Shown here in pieces: positions 53,578 to 62,613 of a stretch of 64,000 bases of DNA. The position numbers and the translations under genes are program-made. The stretch spans positions 10,772-74,771 of the forward strand of contig DASSLY010000032.1 in NCBI GenBank assembly GCA_035689185.1. Reading direction: 5' to 3'. The stretch comes from DASSLY01 sp035689185. GTDB lineage: Bacteria > Actinomycetota > Actinomycetes > Actinomycetales > Dermatophilaceae. Each line of letters opens with the position of its first letter. The first letter of the stretch is position 1. The notes beneath the pieces were generated by a model, which saw only the letters and a list, made by a program, of their open reading frames with translations, had not been told where the DNA came from and did not search any database.

Positions 53578-55704
53578 GTGCTGAAAATCTTCCCGTCCGT
53601 GCTCGTCGACGAGGCTCACGGCTCCGCCTGGACGATCGACCCCGCCGACGCCGCCGTAGCCAACCCGGTGAACCCGGCGGATGCCAGCTACGCGCGGGGC
53701 GCGGCACTCCTGCGGGAGCGCGGGTATGCCGTGACACGGCACCGCAGCGGTCCCTGGAGCGGGGCGGCACTGGCCGGAACGGACGTCCTGGTCATCGCCC
53801 ACCCGGCGGTGCCGGCCGCCGAGCGGGTGGCCTGCCCCGGGTCGCCGGTCTACTCCGTCGCGGAGCTGGACGCGCTGGAGAGTTTCGTCCGGGACGGGGG
53901 CGGGCTGGTCGTGTTGGCCGAGTGCGACCAGGACTCTTCGGGCAGCAACCTGGGCGAGCTGCTGGCGCGCTTCGGCGTGCGGGTCGTCAGCACTACCGTC
54001 CAGGAAGGCGCCGCCGGCGGTCGCCGGCACAACGGGGTGGCCAGCTGGGTGCTGCCCGAGCTCGGCGCCGGCGGACCTGGCAGCCCCAGCGTGCTGGCGG
54101 GCGTCGATGCCGCCTGCTTCTACCGGGCCGGCGTGCTCGACCTCTCCGCGCAGCCCGATGCGGTCGTGCTGGCCCGGACCACCGCGACCGCGCACCCGGC
54201 CGCGGCGCCGCTGGCCGCGGTCGCCCAGGCCGGAGCCGGCCGGATTGCCGTCTTCGCCGACTCCGACCTGTTCGGCGACGATTCCATCGAGGAGTTCGAC
54301 CACGAGCAGCTGTGGTTCAACGTGGTCACCTGGGCTGCCCGGCAACCGGAGGTTGCGCCGAGCGGGGCTAGCGTCAGCCCGGTCACGGCGGATGAGCACT
54401 GGCCGGCGCTGAAGGCCGCGGTCGTCCAGCTGCGGGCGATGCAGGGCGGGGACGGCGCCATCGACCGGTCGGGTGACCCGGCCGGCCACGACCTGGCCCG
54501 CGCCGCCCAGCTGGTTGACCAGGTTGCGGAGCACACGGCCGCGCTGGCGACCCACCTGCCGCACGACGCGGCATACCTGGACGTCGTGGTCCGCGACCTG
54601 CGCGCGTGGGCCGACGCCGGCTTCGGCGTGCCCGACTTCCTCGACTCCCTGCTGCTGTTCCGGCCCGACACGCACCGCGTGGACGGCACCGAGCACCTGG
54701 TGCTTTTCCCCATGTACACCCAGAACGGCAACCCCAGCCGGCAGCTGGAGGCGCTGGTCATCCGGGTGTCCTGGCCGGACTGGCTGGCCGAGGTGGAGTC
54801 GCGCTACGACAACCCGATGTTCCTGCCGGTGACCTTCGTCGACTTCACCCCCGGCTACGACACCAACTCGGCCGTGCTGTTCCCGGAGACGGTGGCGGTC
54901 CGGGAGGTCCCCCGGTTCCACTGGGGCGCGATCTTCTGCGACCGGGAGGCGGCCCGCTTCCGTCGGGTGGCCGCCGCGGCGGTGGCGCTGCTGCGGCTGG
55001 ACCTGCCCCCCGACGCCGAGCGGCTGCTGGCCAGCCAGCCGCTGGCCCAGGACACCTTCGCGATGTGGGACCTCATCCACGACCGCACCCACAGTCATGG
55101 CGACCTGCCGTTCGACCCGTTCATGATCAAGCAGCGGATGCCGTTCTGGCTGTACGCGCTGGAGGAGCTGCGCTGCGACCTGAACAGCTTTCGAGAGGCG
55201 TGGAACCTGGAGCGGGAAGGGCATCCCTACGCTCGCGCCGTGCAGCACGCGATCGTGCTCGACCGGCTGTTCCGGTTCCCCATCACCGGACCGCGGGTGC
55301 GCAACTACGACGGCCTGGGCGGCCAGCTGCTGTTCGCCTACCTCCACCGCAACGACGTGCTGCGGTGGACGGACAATACGCTTCGGTGTGACTGGTCGCG
55401 GCTGCCCGCGGCAGTGGTCGATCTCTGCGAGGAGGTGGAGAAGCTGTACCGCGACGGCATCGACCGTGCCAAGACGGCGCACTGGCTCGCGTCATACCAG
55501 CTGGTCTCCCGCTATGTGGCGCCCAACCCGTCCTCGGCGTGGGCCGGGGGCGTCGCGGCGCTGCCGATGGACGGGCCCCTCAAGGCCCTCGTCGACGCGG
55601 TGCTGCCGGACGAGTTCCCGCTGTCGGTCTTCTACGAGGCGCTGCGCAAGAAGCTCGCCGACGTCGTCGACTCGACCTCCGGCATCACCGCGGCCGGCGC
55701 ATGA
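53578..55704 (+). CDS. DUF6421-family protein
   Basis: 708-aa protein of unknown function. Residues about 1-260 resemble a glutamine-amidotransferase-like/IFT52-type alpha/beta domain (TDVLVIAHPA, SVAELDALESFVRDGGGLVVLAECD, GRIAVFADSDLFGDD). The DUF6421 region (about 275-700) contains HDRTHSHGD (501-509) and EELRCD (529-534), spaced like the HExxH...E sites of gluzincin peptidases but with Asp for the first Glu; a metal site is my inference. GTG start. It leads an operon with an SDR (ATGA overlap) and a PLP enzyme (TGATG). Confidence 0.7.
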   Translation: MLKIFPSVLVDEAHGSAWTIDPADAAVANPVNPADASYARGAALLRERGYAVTRHRSGPWSGAALAGTDVLVIAHPAVPAAERVACPGSPVYSVAELDALESFVRDGGGLVVLAECDQDSSGSNLGELLARFGVRVVSTTVQEGAAGGRRHNGVASWVLPELGAGGPGSPSVLAGVDAACFYRAGVLDLSAQPDAVVLARTTATAHPAAAPLAAVAQAGAGRIAVFADSDLFGDDSIEEFDHEQLWFNVVTWAARQPEVAPSGASVSPVTADEHWPALKAAVVQLRAMQGGDGAIDRSGDPAGHDLARAAQLVDQVAEHTAALATHLPHDAAYLDVVVRDLRAWADAGFGVPDFLDSLLLFRPDTHRVDGTEHLVLFPMYTQNGNPSRQLEALVIRVSWPDWLAEVESRYDNPMFLPVTFVDFTPGYDTNSAVLFPETVAVREVPRFHWGAIFCDREAARFRRVAAAAVALLRLDLPPDAERLLASQPLAQDTFAMWDLIHDRTHSHGDLPFDPFMIKQRMPFWLYALEELRCDLNSFREAWNLEREGHPYARAVQHAIVLDRLFRFPITGPRVRNYDGLGGQLLFAYLHRNDVLRWTDNTLRCDWSRLPAAVVDLCEEVEKLYRDGIDRAKTAHWLASYQLVSRYVAPNPSSAWAGGVAALPMDGPLKALVDAVLPDEFPLSVFYEALRKKLADVVDSTSGITAAGA

Positions 55705-56393
55705 CCGCGGACCTGAACGGCCGGGTCGTCGTGGTCGCCGGCGCGGCCGGCGCGGCCGGACCGCCCCTGGTCCAGGCCCTTGCCCGTGCCCGGGCCACCG
55801 TCGTCGCGGTGGACCGGGACCGGTCCCTGGTCGACCCGCTAGCCGACGAGCGGGTCGAGCCGGAGGTCTGCGACCTGCTGGACGAGGCGGACACCCGGGC
55901 ACTGGCCACGCGGGTGCTGGACCGGCACGGCCGGGTTGACGGCCTGGCCCACCTGGTCGGCGGCTGGCGCGGCGGGAAGTCGATCACCGAGTCCGACCTC
56001 GCCGACTGGGCATTCCTGGAGGGCCTGCTGGTGCGGACGCTGCAGCACACCTCGCGGGCGTTCCACGACCCGATCCGCAAAGCCGGTGGCCGGCTTTGCA
56101 TCGTCTCGTCCAGCCAGGCGGGCCAGCCCACCGCGACGAACGCCGCGTATGCCGCGGCCAAGGCCGCCGCCGAGGCGTGGACGCTGGCGGTGGCCGACTC
56201 CTTCACCGGCTCCGAGGCCGCCGCGGTGATTCTCACGGTGAAGGCACTGGTTACCCCGCAGATGCGGGCAGCCAAGCCCGACAAGGCGTTTCAGGGGTTC
56301 ACCGACGTCGGGGACCTGGCTACGGAGATCTGCCAGCTGTGGGAGATGCCGGCGGCCGAGCTGAACGGCCAGCGTCTGGTGCAGATCCCCTGA
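55701..56393 (+). CDS. SDR-family oxidoreductase of the DUF6421 operon
   Basis: 230-aa short-chain dehydrogenase. The Gly motif is atypical (VVVAGAAGAAGPPLVQAL). LCIVSSSQAGQPTATNAAYAAAKAAAEAW supplies Ser, Tyr and Lys. Substrate unknown. Start overlaps the DUF6421 stop (ATGA) and the stop overlaps the next start by one base, so the three proteins should be made together. Confidence 0.8.
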   Translation: MTADLNGRVVVVAGAAGAAGPPLVQALARARATVVAVDRDRSLVDPLADERVEPEVCDLLDEADTRALATRVLDRHGRVDGLAHLVGGWRGGKSITESDLADWAFLEGLLVRTLQHTSRAFHDPIRKAGGRLCIVSSSQAGQPTATNAAYAAAKAAAEAWTLAVADSFTGSEAAAVILTVKALVTPQMRAAKPDKAFQGFTDVGDLATEICQLWEMPAAELNGQRLVQIP

Positions 56394-57454
56394 TGGAGCC
56401 GCTGCACGACCGGGACGTCCGCGGCTTCGGCAGCGACAACCAGGCCGGAGTCCATCCGGACGTCCTGGCCGCGGTCCTGGCCGCCAACGGCGGTCACCAG
56501 CTGGGCTACGGCGGGGACGTCTACACCCGCCGGCTGGCCGAGCTGGTGGTGGGCCACTTCGGCGACACCGCCACCGCCTACCCGGTCTTCACCGGCACCG
56601 GGGCCAATGTCGTTGCCCTGCAAGCGTTGACCAGCCGCTGGGAGTCCGTGGTGTGCGCCGAGTCGGCGCACGTGAATGTCGACGAGTGCGGGGCGCCGGA
56701 GCGGATGGGCCTGAAACTGCTCAGCGTCGAGACGCCGGACGGCAAGCTGACCCCGGCACTGGTGGACCGGCGGGCGTGGGGGTTCGGCGACGAGCACCAC
56801 TCCCAGCCCAAGGTCGTGTCGCTCACCCAGTCCACCGAGCTCGGCACCGTCTACACCGTGGCCGAGCTCGCCAGGCTGGTGGAGCAGGCGCACGCACGCG
56901 GGATGGTGGTGCACCTTGACGGCGCCCGGCTGGCCAATGCCGCTGCGGCCCTTGAGGTTCCGCTTCGAGCCCTGACCACGGACGTGGGCGTCGACGTGGT
57001 GTCGTTCGGGGGTACGAAGAACGGGGCCATGGGCGCGGAGTGCGTCATCGTGCTGAACCCGGACGCGGTCCGCGGGGTGCAGTTCCTGCGCAAGTCCTCG
57101 ATGCAGCTGGCCTCGAAGATGCGGTTCGTCTCCGCCCAGCTGGTGGCGCTGCTCTCCGACGGCCTCTGGCTACGCAACGCCACGCATGCCAACGCCATGG
57201 CGCGCCGGCTCGAGACCGCCGTGCGCGGCATCCACGGGGTCCACCTCACCCGTCCGGCGCAGGCGAACGCCGTGTTCGCGGTGGCTCCCGCGGAGGTCAC
57301 CGCCCGGCTGCAGCGGCGGTTTCCGTTCTACGTGTGGGACGAGTCGACCGGCGAGGTGCGCTGGATGACGTCGTGGGACACCACGGAAGCCGACGTCGAC
57401 GCCTTCGCCGCCGCGGTCCGCGCCGAGCTGGCTGAGCCCGGATCGGCGGGCTAG
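56393..57454 (+). CDS. Threonine aldolase/beta-eliminating lyase-type PLP enzyme
   Basis: 353-aa fold-type I PLP enzyme. FGSDNQAGVHPDVLAAVLAAN at the start, TGTGANVVALQALTSRWESVVC for the cofactor phosphate, MVVHLDGARLANAAAAL with the PLP Asp, and VVSFGGTKNGAMGAE with Schiff-base Lys near 209. Closest to low-specificity L-threonine aldolases. Being the third gene of the DUF6421 operon, its true substrate may be the product of that pathway rather than threonine. Confidence 0.82.
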   Translation: MEPLHDRDVRGFGSDNQAGVHPDVLAAVLAANGGHQLGYGGDVYTRRLAELVVGHFGDTATAYPVFTGTGANVVALQALTSRWESVVCAESAHVNVDECGAPERMGLKLLSVETPDGKLTPALVDRRAWGFGDEHHSQPKVVSLTQSTELGTVYTVAELARLVEQAHARGMVVHLDGARLANAAAALEVPLRALTTDVGVDVVSFGGTKNGAMGAECVIVLNPDAVRGVQFLRKSSMQLASKMRFVSAQLVALLSDGLWLRNATHANAMARRLETAVRGIHGVHLTRPAQANAVFAVAPAEVTARLQRRFPFYVWDESTGEVRWMTSWDTTEADVDAFAAAVRAELAEPGSAG

Positions 57455-57488
57455 CGCCGCGGCGGCGCACCTCGCCTCGCCGCGCCGG

Positions 57489-58121
57489 TCACCGCCCCTC
57501 ACGGGCACGGATCTCAGCCCGCGCCAGGAAGTCCGCGGTGCTGTTCTCGTGGGGGAAGGGCAGGTTCGGGACGGGCACGCCGAGCGCGCGGCAGATCGGC
57601 TCCCAGCCGTCACCGGGCTGCCACTCGATGAGCCGCTCCGGGGCGATCTCCGCGCGGACCTCCACGAGCCGCCGCTCGTAGCCGGCCATGACGTCTTCCG
57701 GGTTGTCGGCATCGGTGAAGACGTCGGCGAAGAGGACGCGGAAGAGCGCCACCATCGGATCGTCGTCGTGCCTCATCAGCATCTGGCGGGTGCGAACCAG
57801 GACGGTCGCGTCCATGCTGCGGTGCCAGACCACGGCACTGCCGCGGTGGGACAACAACACCGGGGCGTCCGGGTACGCCGCGGCCAGGTCGCGCCAACAG
57901 GTGGAGAACGGGGTGTCGACCCCCGCGGCGTACCCGGCCAGGAACTCATCCCACACCGGTGGTTTCCCCTGGATCGCAGCCACCCACGTGCGCGTGTGCT
58001 CGGGGTGGGCGAAGGCCTCGCTCATGTGGTAGACGGGCGCGTCCAGCAGGAGCCGCAAGGCCTCGCGCAGGGAGGAGGTGCCGGTGCGGGGTAACCCGGC
58101 GCCGATCAGTCGCAAGGTCAC
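57489..58121 (-). CDS. Sulfotransferase-family protein
   Basis: 210-aa P-loop protein with the PAPS-binding start LRLIGAGLPRTGTSSLREAL (residues 3-22), then YPDAPVLLSHRGSAVVWHRSMDATV (3'-phosphate-loop-like) and a C-terminal LIEWQPGDGWEPICRALGVPVP typical of small sulfotransferase-like proteins of this group. Acceptor unknown. Confidence 0.78.
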   Translation of the reverse strand: MTLRLIGAGLPRTGTSSLREALRLLLDAPVYHMSEAFAHPEHTRTWVAAIQGKPPVWDEFLAGYAAGVDTPFSTCWRDLAAAYPDAPVLLSHRGSAVVWHRSMDATVLVRTRQMLMRHDDDPMVALFRVLFADVFTDADNPEDVMAGYERRLVEVRAEIAPERLIEWQPGDGWEPICRALGVPVPNLPFPHENSTADFLARAEIRAREGR

Positions 58122-58224
58122 CTCCGCAGGCTAGTCGTCGCGGGGGTCCGCCACCTGGCCACCGGGACCGCCCTGACGTGGGCGAGGGAATACTCGCGCG
58201 ACCGAGGCGGCATACGGTCTGCTG

Positions 58225-58827
58225 ATGATCCACGCACTCGCGGCCTCGGCCGGCGACGCCGGTTGGCAGGACGTGTTCTCGTTCCAGGTCCCCCCGGCCG
58301 AGAAGGTGGTCCGCACGGTCCTGGTCTACCTCGGGATCGCGGTCATCATCCGGCTCGCGGGCAAGCGGCAGATGTCGCAGCTGAGCACCTTCGACCTCAT
58401 CGTGGCGCTGCTGCTGAGCAACGTCGTGCAGAACGCCGTGATCGGCGCGGACAACTCGCTCGTGGGCGGTCTGCTCGGCGCGGTCGTGCTCGTGGCGTTC
58501 AACGCGCTGCTCGACCGGCTGCCTGACCTCGGGCCCCGGATGCAGTGGCTGGTCGAGGGCGACCCGACCGTGCTGGTGCGCGACGGCGCGCTGGACCGTG
58601 CCGCGTTGCGGCACGTGGCCCTTCGGGAACGGCTGCTGCTGCATGCGCTGCGCCACCAGGGCGCCAACGCGCCGCAAGAGGTGAAGCTGGCCAGCCTCGA
58701 CCCCGGCGGCACCCTGACCGTGGAGCTGAAACCGGAGTACCAGAGCGCGACGATCGGCGACCTCACCAAGGCCGTCGCCGAGCTGCAGGCCCACTTGGAC
58801 CGCCGGCTGGACGAGCTGGCGCGTTAG
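58225..58827 (+). CDS. DUF421 (YetF-like) membrane protein
   Basis: 200-aa protein. Three N-terminal helices with the DUF421 hallmark RLAGKRQMSQLSTFDLIVALLLSNVVQNAVIG (about residues 43-75) are followed by a small cytoplasmic domain (VEGDPTVLVRDGALDRAAL, RERLLLHALRHQGANAPQEVKLASLDPGGTLTV). Function unknown; members are common stress or spore-associated membrane proteins. Confidence 0.87.
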   Translation: MIHALAASAGDAGWQDVFSFQVPPAEKVVRTVLVYLGIAVIIRLAGKRQMSQLSTFDLIVALLLSNVVQNAVIGADNSLVGGLLGAVVLVAFNALLDRLPDLGPRMQWLVEGDPTVLVRDGALDRAALRHVALRERLLLHALRHQGANAPQEVKLASLDPGGTLTVELKPEYQSATIGDLTKAVAELQAHLDRRLDELAR

Positions 58828-58897
58828 CGTCCTGCACGCGGGGCAGGCGAGGTGGTCGGGTGCGGCCCCGTGGGCCGGGGGCGGCAGGCGGGGTCGG

Positions 58898-59290
58898 TCA
58901 TTCTCCGACCAGGTCGGCGCGCGGTTCGGCAGCGGCCAGGGCCGCGTCGGTCGTCACCAGCCGGACGTCCAGGCGGACGGCGAGCTCGACATACAGGGCG
59001 TCGAGGGGGCGGACGGTCTCCTGCCTTGCCCACGCGCCCAGGATCAGCGGAGCCAGTTCGTGTCGCGTCACCGGCAGGGTTGTCAACAGCTGCAGGCGTT
59101 CGGCGACGTCGATAGCGGCGAGCCGTCCCTCGCGGTGCAGCCGGGACAGCGCCGCCAGCACCTCGGCGTCAAGAAGCGCCGGCGCGTGCCAGTCGGCGCC
59201 CTGGAGCCGCTTGCGGACGGCGAGAGCGTGCGGGGTGGGGAGCAGCAGGTCCACGACGGCGCAGGCGTGCACCACGACCGGGTCAGCCAT
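58898..59290 (-). CDS. vapC: VapC-like PIN-domain toxin with altered active site
   Basis: 130-aa PIN-domain protein. The first conserved Asp is replaced: VVVHACAVVDLLL has His8 (codon CAC) where VapC proteins read VVD. Other acidic residues remain (LLDAEVLAAL Glu, PLDALYVELA Asp, VTTDAAL Asp). Loss of this Asp should weaken or abolish Mg2+-dependent RNase activity. Starts 8 nt inside the antitoxin gene. Probable toxin of a VapBC pair, perhaps inactive. Confidence 0.75.
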   Translation of the reverse strand: MADPVVVHACAVVDLLLPTPHALAVRKRLQGADWHAPALLDAEVLAALSRLHREGRLAAIDVAERLQLLTTLPVTRHELAPLILGAWARQETVRPLDALYVELAVRLDVRLVTTDAALAAAEPRADLVGE

Positions 59291-59510
59291 CCGCGGCGAG
59301 CTCCTCCTGCGCCGCGTGTACGGCCTCCAGGGCAGCGCTCGCCGGCACCCCCGGCGGCCGCAGGCGTGCGACCTGCGCGAGCCAGCGCATGCCGAGCCGA
59401 CGTGCGAGCTCGGCCTCCACCGCCGACCGCGCCAACGACGACACGTTGAGACCGGCCACGCGAGCGCGCTCGGCGAGGTCGTCCGGCAGGTAGATGTTCA
59501 CCCGTGCCAT
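59283..59510 (-). CDS. VapB-like ribbon-helix-helix antitoxin
   Basis: 75-aa protein: MARVNIYLPDDLAERARVAG is a ribbon-helix-helix DNA-binding start, followed by NVSSLARSAVEAELARRLG; the C-terminal half would wrap the toxin. Start ATG at 59510; an in-frame GTG upstream adds 5 residues. It is the first gene of the pair and probably autoregulates. Confidence 0.75.
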   Translation of the reverse strand: MARVNIYLPDDLAERARVAGLNVSSLARSAVEAELARRLGMRWLAQVARLRPPGVPASAALEAVHAAQEELAADG

Positions 59511-59588
59511 GCGCACAACATACACACTTCACGGTGGCCCGTTCCAGGGCTGCCGCATCGAGCATGCTGGTGCCGAGCGCTCGCCCGG

Positions 59589-60368
59589 CTACAGCGGGCC
59601 GAGGTCGGGGCGCTTGGCTTCGAGCCGGTCCCCGGACGACTGCCCGCGCAGCCGCCGCCGCACCCAGGGCGCCACATGCTCCCTGGCCCACTGGGCGTTG
59701 GCCCTGGCGCTTTCGACCCTGCGCAGCCGTGGTGCCGGCGGCAGCGGGGTGGCCCAGTCGGCGTCGTCGGCCGTGAATCCCAGGGTGGTGAACGCGTTCA
59801 TCGCCACTCGGCGATGACCCTCGCTGGTCAGGTGGATCCGGTCGTCGGCCCACATCCGCCAGTCGCGCAGTGCGACCATCGTCCACTGGTCGACGACGTA
59901 GGCCTCGTTGCGCCGGGCGATAGCCCAGATAGCCGCGGTGTATGCGGCGACCCGGCCACGGGTGCGCCGGACCAGTGGTGCATCCCGCGGGTCCACCGGG
60001 GTGGCCAGAAGCACGTCGGCGCCGGCTTCACGCAACCGGCCGACGGCGCTGTCCAGTCTCGCCGCCAGGGCGTCGACGTCGGCCCGGGGCCGCAGGATGT
60101 CGTTGCCGCCACCGACGATGCTGACCAGATCGGGTCTGAGCGCGATGGCGTCCAGCACCTGCCGGCCCGCGATGTCCTCCAGCAGCCGGCCGCGTACGGC
60201 CAGGTTCGCGTACCCGAAGTCGTGACCGGCAAGCGCCGCCTGCTCGGCGAGGTGGGCCGCCAGCCGGTCGGCCCACCCGACATACCGGCCGGGGTCTTGC
60301 GGGTCGACGTCGTTCAGGCCCTCGGTGAAGGAGTCACCGACGGCGACGTATCGCGCCCACGTCCTCAT
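59589..60368 (-). CDS. SGNH/GDSL-family hydrolase
   Basis: 259-aa esterase-like protein. Block I GDSFTEGL with nucleophile Ser13, block III GGGNDILRP, block V DRIHLTSEGHRRVAMNAF with catalytic Asp and His. No signal peptide, so cytoplasmic. It starts directly after the uracil-DNA glycosylase stop (adjacent bases 60368/60369), suggesting co-transcription. Confidence 0.85.
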   Translation of the reverse strand: MRTWARYVAVGDSFTEGLNDVDPQDPGRYVGWADRLAAHLAEQAALAGHDFGYANLAVRGRLLEDIAGRQVLDAIALRPDLVSIVGGGNDILRPRADVDALAARLDSAVGRLREAGADVLLATPVDPRDAPLVRRTRGRVAAYTAAIWAIARRNEAYVVDQWTMVALRDWRMWADDRIHLTSEGHRRVAMNAFTTLGFTADDADWATPLPPAPRLRRVESARANAQWAREHVAPWVRRRLRGQSSGDRLEAKRPDLGPL

Positions 60369-61046
60369 CTACAGCCTCCAGTCGATCGGATCCGCCCCTT
60401 GCCCCCGCAGCAGCGCGTTGACCCGGCTGAACGGGCGGGAGCCCAGGAACCCGGCGTACGCGGACAGCGGCGACGGGTGGCTGCTCTCCACCAGGGGCAC
60501 GTCGCCGAGAAGGGGGGCCACCGAGCGTGCGTCGCGCCCCCAGAGGACGGCCACCAGCGGGCCGCCGCGGCGGGCCAGTCCGGCGATGGCGAACGCGGTG
60601 ACCTCCTCCCAGCCCTGACCGCGGTGCGAGCCGGGCTGGCCCGGAGCCACCGTGAGGACCCGGTTCAGCAGCAGCACCCCCTGGTCGGCCCAGGCCGTCA
60701 GGTCGCCGTGGGCCGGCGGGGTGACACCGAGGTCGGCGTGCAGCTCCCGGTACACGTTCACCAGCGAGCGCGGCAACGGCCAGACGTCGCGCGCCACGGA
60801 GAAGGACAGCCCGACCGGGTGGCCCGGAGTCGGGTACGGGTCCTGACCGACGAGCAGCACCCGGACCCGGTCCAGCGGCAGCGAGAACGCGCGCAGCACC
60901 CGCCCGGCGCACGGAAGGAACGAGCGGCCCGCGTCGACCTCGCCCGACAGGAACCCGTCGAGCGCATCCAGCTGCGGCGAGACCGGCTCCAGCAGCGCCG
61001 CCCAGGACGGGTCCATCCCGGCCGACGGCGGCTGGGGAAGCACCAC
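60369..61046 (-). CDS. ung: Uracil-DNA glycosylase, family 1
   Basis: 225-aa repair enzyme removing uracil from DNA. Catalytic water-activating loop [20 protein letters not shown] with Asp69, [11 protein letters not shown] (uracil Asn) and the leucine loop [14 protein letters not shown] with catalytic His. Length and motifs are normal for the family. It diverges from the decarboxylase gene across only 23 bp. Confidence 0.93.
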   Translation of the reverse strand: MVLPQPPSAGMDPSWAALLEPVSPQLDALDGFLSGEVDAGRSFLPCAGRVLRAFSLPLDRVRVLLVGQDPYPTPGHPVGLSFSVARDVWPLPRSLVNVYRELHADLGVTPPAHGDLTAWADQGVLLLNRVLTVAPGQPGSHRGQGWEEVTAFAIAGLARRGGPLVAVLWGRDARSVAPLLGDVPLVESSHPSPLSAYAGFLGSRPFSRVNALLRGQGADPIDWRL

Positions 61047-61069
61047 GCAGACAATCTAGACTCGCGCGG

Positions 61070-62425
61070 ATGCACGCCTACGACGCCGACACCGCGGCGC
61101 TGGCGCGTGCCGTGCTTGCGTATGCCGAGCACCGGCTGAGCCTGCAGGAGGTCCCGCTCGACGGCAGCAAGACGCTGGCCCAGCTGCAGGCCGTGGCCGG
61201 CGCGACAATCACCCCAGACGGCATGGGTGGCATCCCTGCCCTGGAGCTGTTCCGCGACGAGCTGGCCCTGGCCTGCCTGTCGACCGACCACCCGCGGTAC
61301 CTGTCGTTCATCCCGTGCGCCCCCACCGATGCCAGCGCGCTGTTCGACCTGGTCGTCGGCGCGTCGTCGATCTACGCCGGGTCATGGCTGGAGGGGTCCG
61401 GAGCGGTGTTCGCCGAGAACGCGGCCCTGCGCTGGATCGCGGACCTGGCCGGCCTTCCGCCGGAGGCGGGAGGGGTGTTCGTGCCGGGGGGCACCACCGG
61501 CAACCTGTCGGCCCTGGTGACCGCCCGGGAGGCGGCACGGGCGCGGCATACCGGGGGTAGGTCCACCCGGCCCAACAAGGTGGCCGCCCAGGCAGCGGCG
61601 CACAGCTCGATCGCGGCCATGTGCAAGGTGATGGACGCCGAGCTCGTGGGGGTCCCGGCCACCGCGGCGTGGCGGCTCTCCGGTGACCAGCTGCGGGCCG
61701 TGCTGGAGGAGCAGGGGCCGGAGTCCTTCTTCGCCGTCGTCGCCACCGCGGGGACGACGAACTTCGGCATCGTCGACGACCTGCACTCTGTCGCGCGCGT
61801 CTGCCGGGAGTACGGGATCTGGCTGCACGTCGACGGCGCCTACGGCGGGGCCGGCCTGGCGGCGCCGTCCGTGCGGCACCTGTTCCGTGGGATCGAGCTG
61901 GCCGACTCCTTCATCGTTGACCCGCACAAGTGGTTGTTCGCCCCGTTCGACTGCTGCGCGCTGCTGTACCGGCAGCCGGAGCTGGCCAGGGCGGCGCACA
62001 CCCAGCACGCCTCATATCTCGACGTGCTCACCGGCAAGCCCGACTGGAACCCCACCGACTACGCCGTCGGGCTGACCCGCCGGGCCCGCGGGCTGCCGTT
62101 CTGGTTCAGCCTGGCGGCGCACGGGACGCGGGCTTACGCCGAGGCGATCGAGCGGACCCTGGCGGTGGCGCGGTTCGCCGAGACGGAGGTGACGCGCCGG
62201 CCCTACCTGGAGATCGTGCGGCACAGCGACCTGTCCATCGTGGTGTTCCGGCGGCACGGCTGGACAGCCGCGGACTACCACCGCTGGAGCGACCGGCTGC
62301 TGGCGCAGGAGTACGCCTTCGTGGTCCCGACGTCGCACGACGGCGAGACGCTGGCACGCTTCGCCATCGTGAACCCCCGCACGTCCGAGGCCGACATCAC
62401 GGCCATCCTGGACACGATGGCGTGA
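61070..62425 (+). CDS. PLP-dependent (aromatic) amino-acid decarboxylase
   Basis: 451-aa group II decarboxylase. PGGTTGNLSALVTAREAARA (cofactor phosphate), FFAVVATAGTTNFGIVDDL, WLHVDGAYGGAGLA (PLP Asp) and FIVDPHKWLFAPFDCCALL with Schiff-base Lys287. Resembles aromatic-L-amino-acid/tyrosine decarboxylases; substrate not determined. Confidence 0.85.
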   Translation: MHAYDADTAALARAVLAYAEHRLSLQEVPLDGSKTLAQLQAVAGATITPDGMGGIPALELFRDELALACLSTDHPRYLSFIPCAPTDASALFDLVVGASSIYAGSWLEGSGAVFAENAALRWIADLAGLPPEAGGVFVPGGTTGNLSALVTAREAARARHTGGRSTRPNKVAAQAAAHSSIAAMCKVMDAELVGVPATAAWRLSGDQLRAVLEEQGPESFFAVVATAGTTNFGIVDDLHSVARVCREYGIWLHVDGAYGGAGLAAPSVRHLFRGIELADSFIVDPHKWLFAPFDCCALLYRQPELARAAHTQHASYLDVLTGKPDWNPTDYAVGLTRRARGLPFWFSLAAHGTRAYAEAIERTLAVARFAETEVTRRPYLEIVRHSDLSIVVFRRHGWTAADYHRWSDRLLAQEYAFVVPTSHDGETLARFAIVNPRTSEADITAILDTMA

Positions 62426-62427
62426 CA

Positions 62428-62574
62428 GCCGGGGGCGCCGGGAATCTGGGCACGTGGGGGTGACTGGCCGCGCCGGGCCGGGGGCGCCGGGAATCTGGGC
62501 ACGTGGGGGTGACTGGCCGCGCCGCGACGGCGCGCCGGCAATCTGGACACGTGGGCGTGACTGGCCGCGCCGCA
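62428..62574. repeat. Three tandem 49-bp repeats
   Basis: Units start at 62428, 62477 and 62526. The first two are nearly identical; the third has diverged (GGCAATCTGGACACG for GGGAATCTGGGCACG) but keeps the end GTGACTGGCCGCGCCG. No spacers, so not CRISPR. They begin just after the decarboxylase stop and end 40 bp before the DUF3263 start. Confidence 0.85.
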
Positions 62575-62613
62575 AATGACAGGGTTGTGATTTCCGGTGC
62601 TAGCGTGGCCCCG

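Noticed and set aside
62428..62574. CRISPR array
   Set aside because: Head-to-tail repeats without unique spacers and no cas genes nearby.
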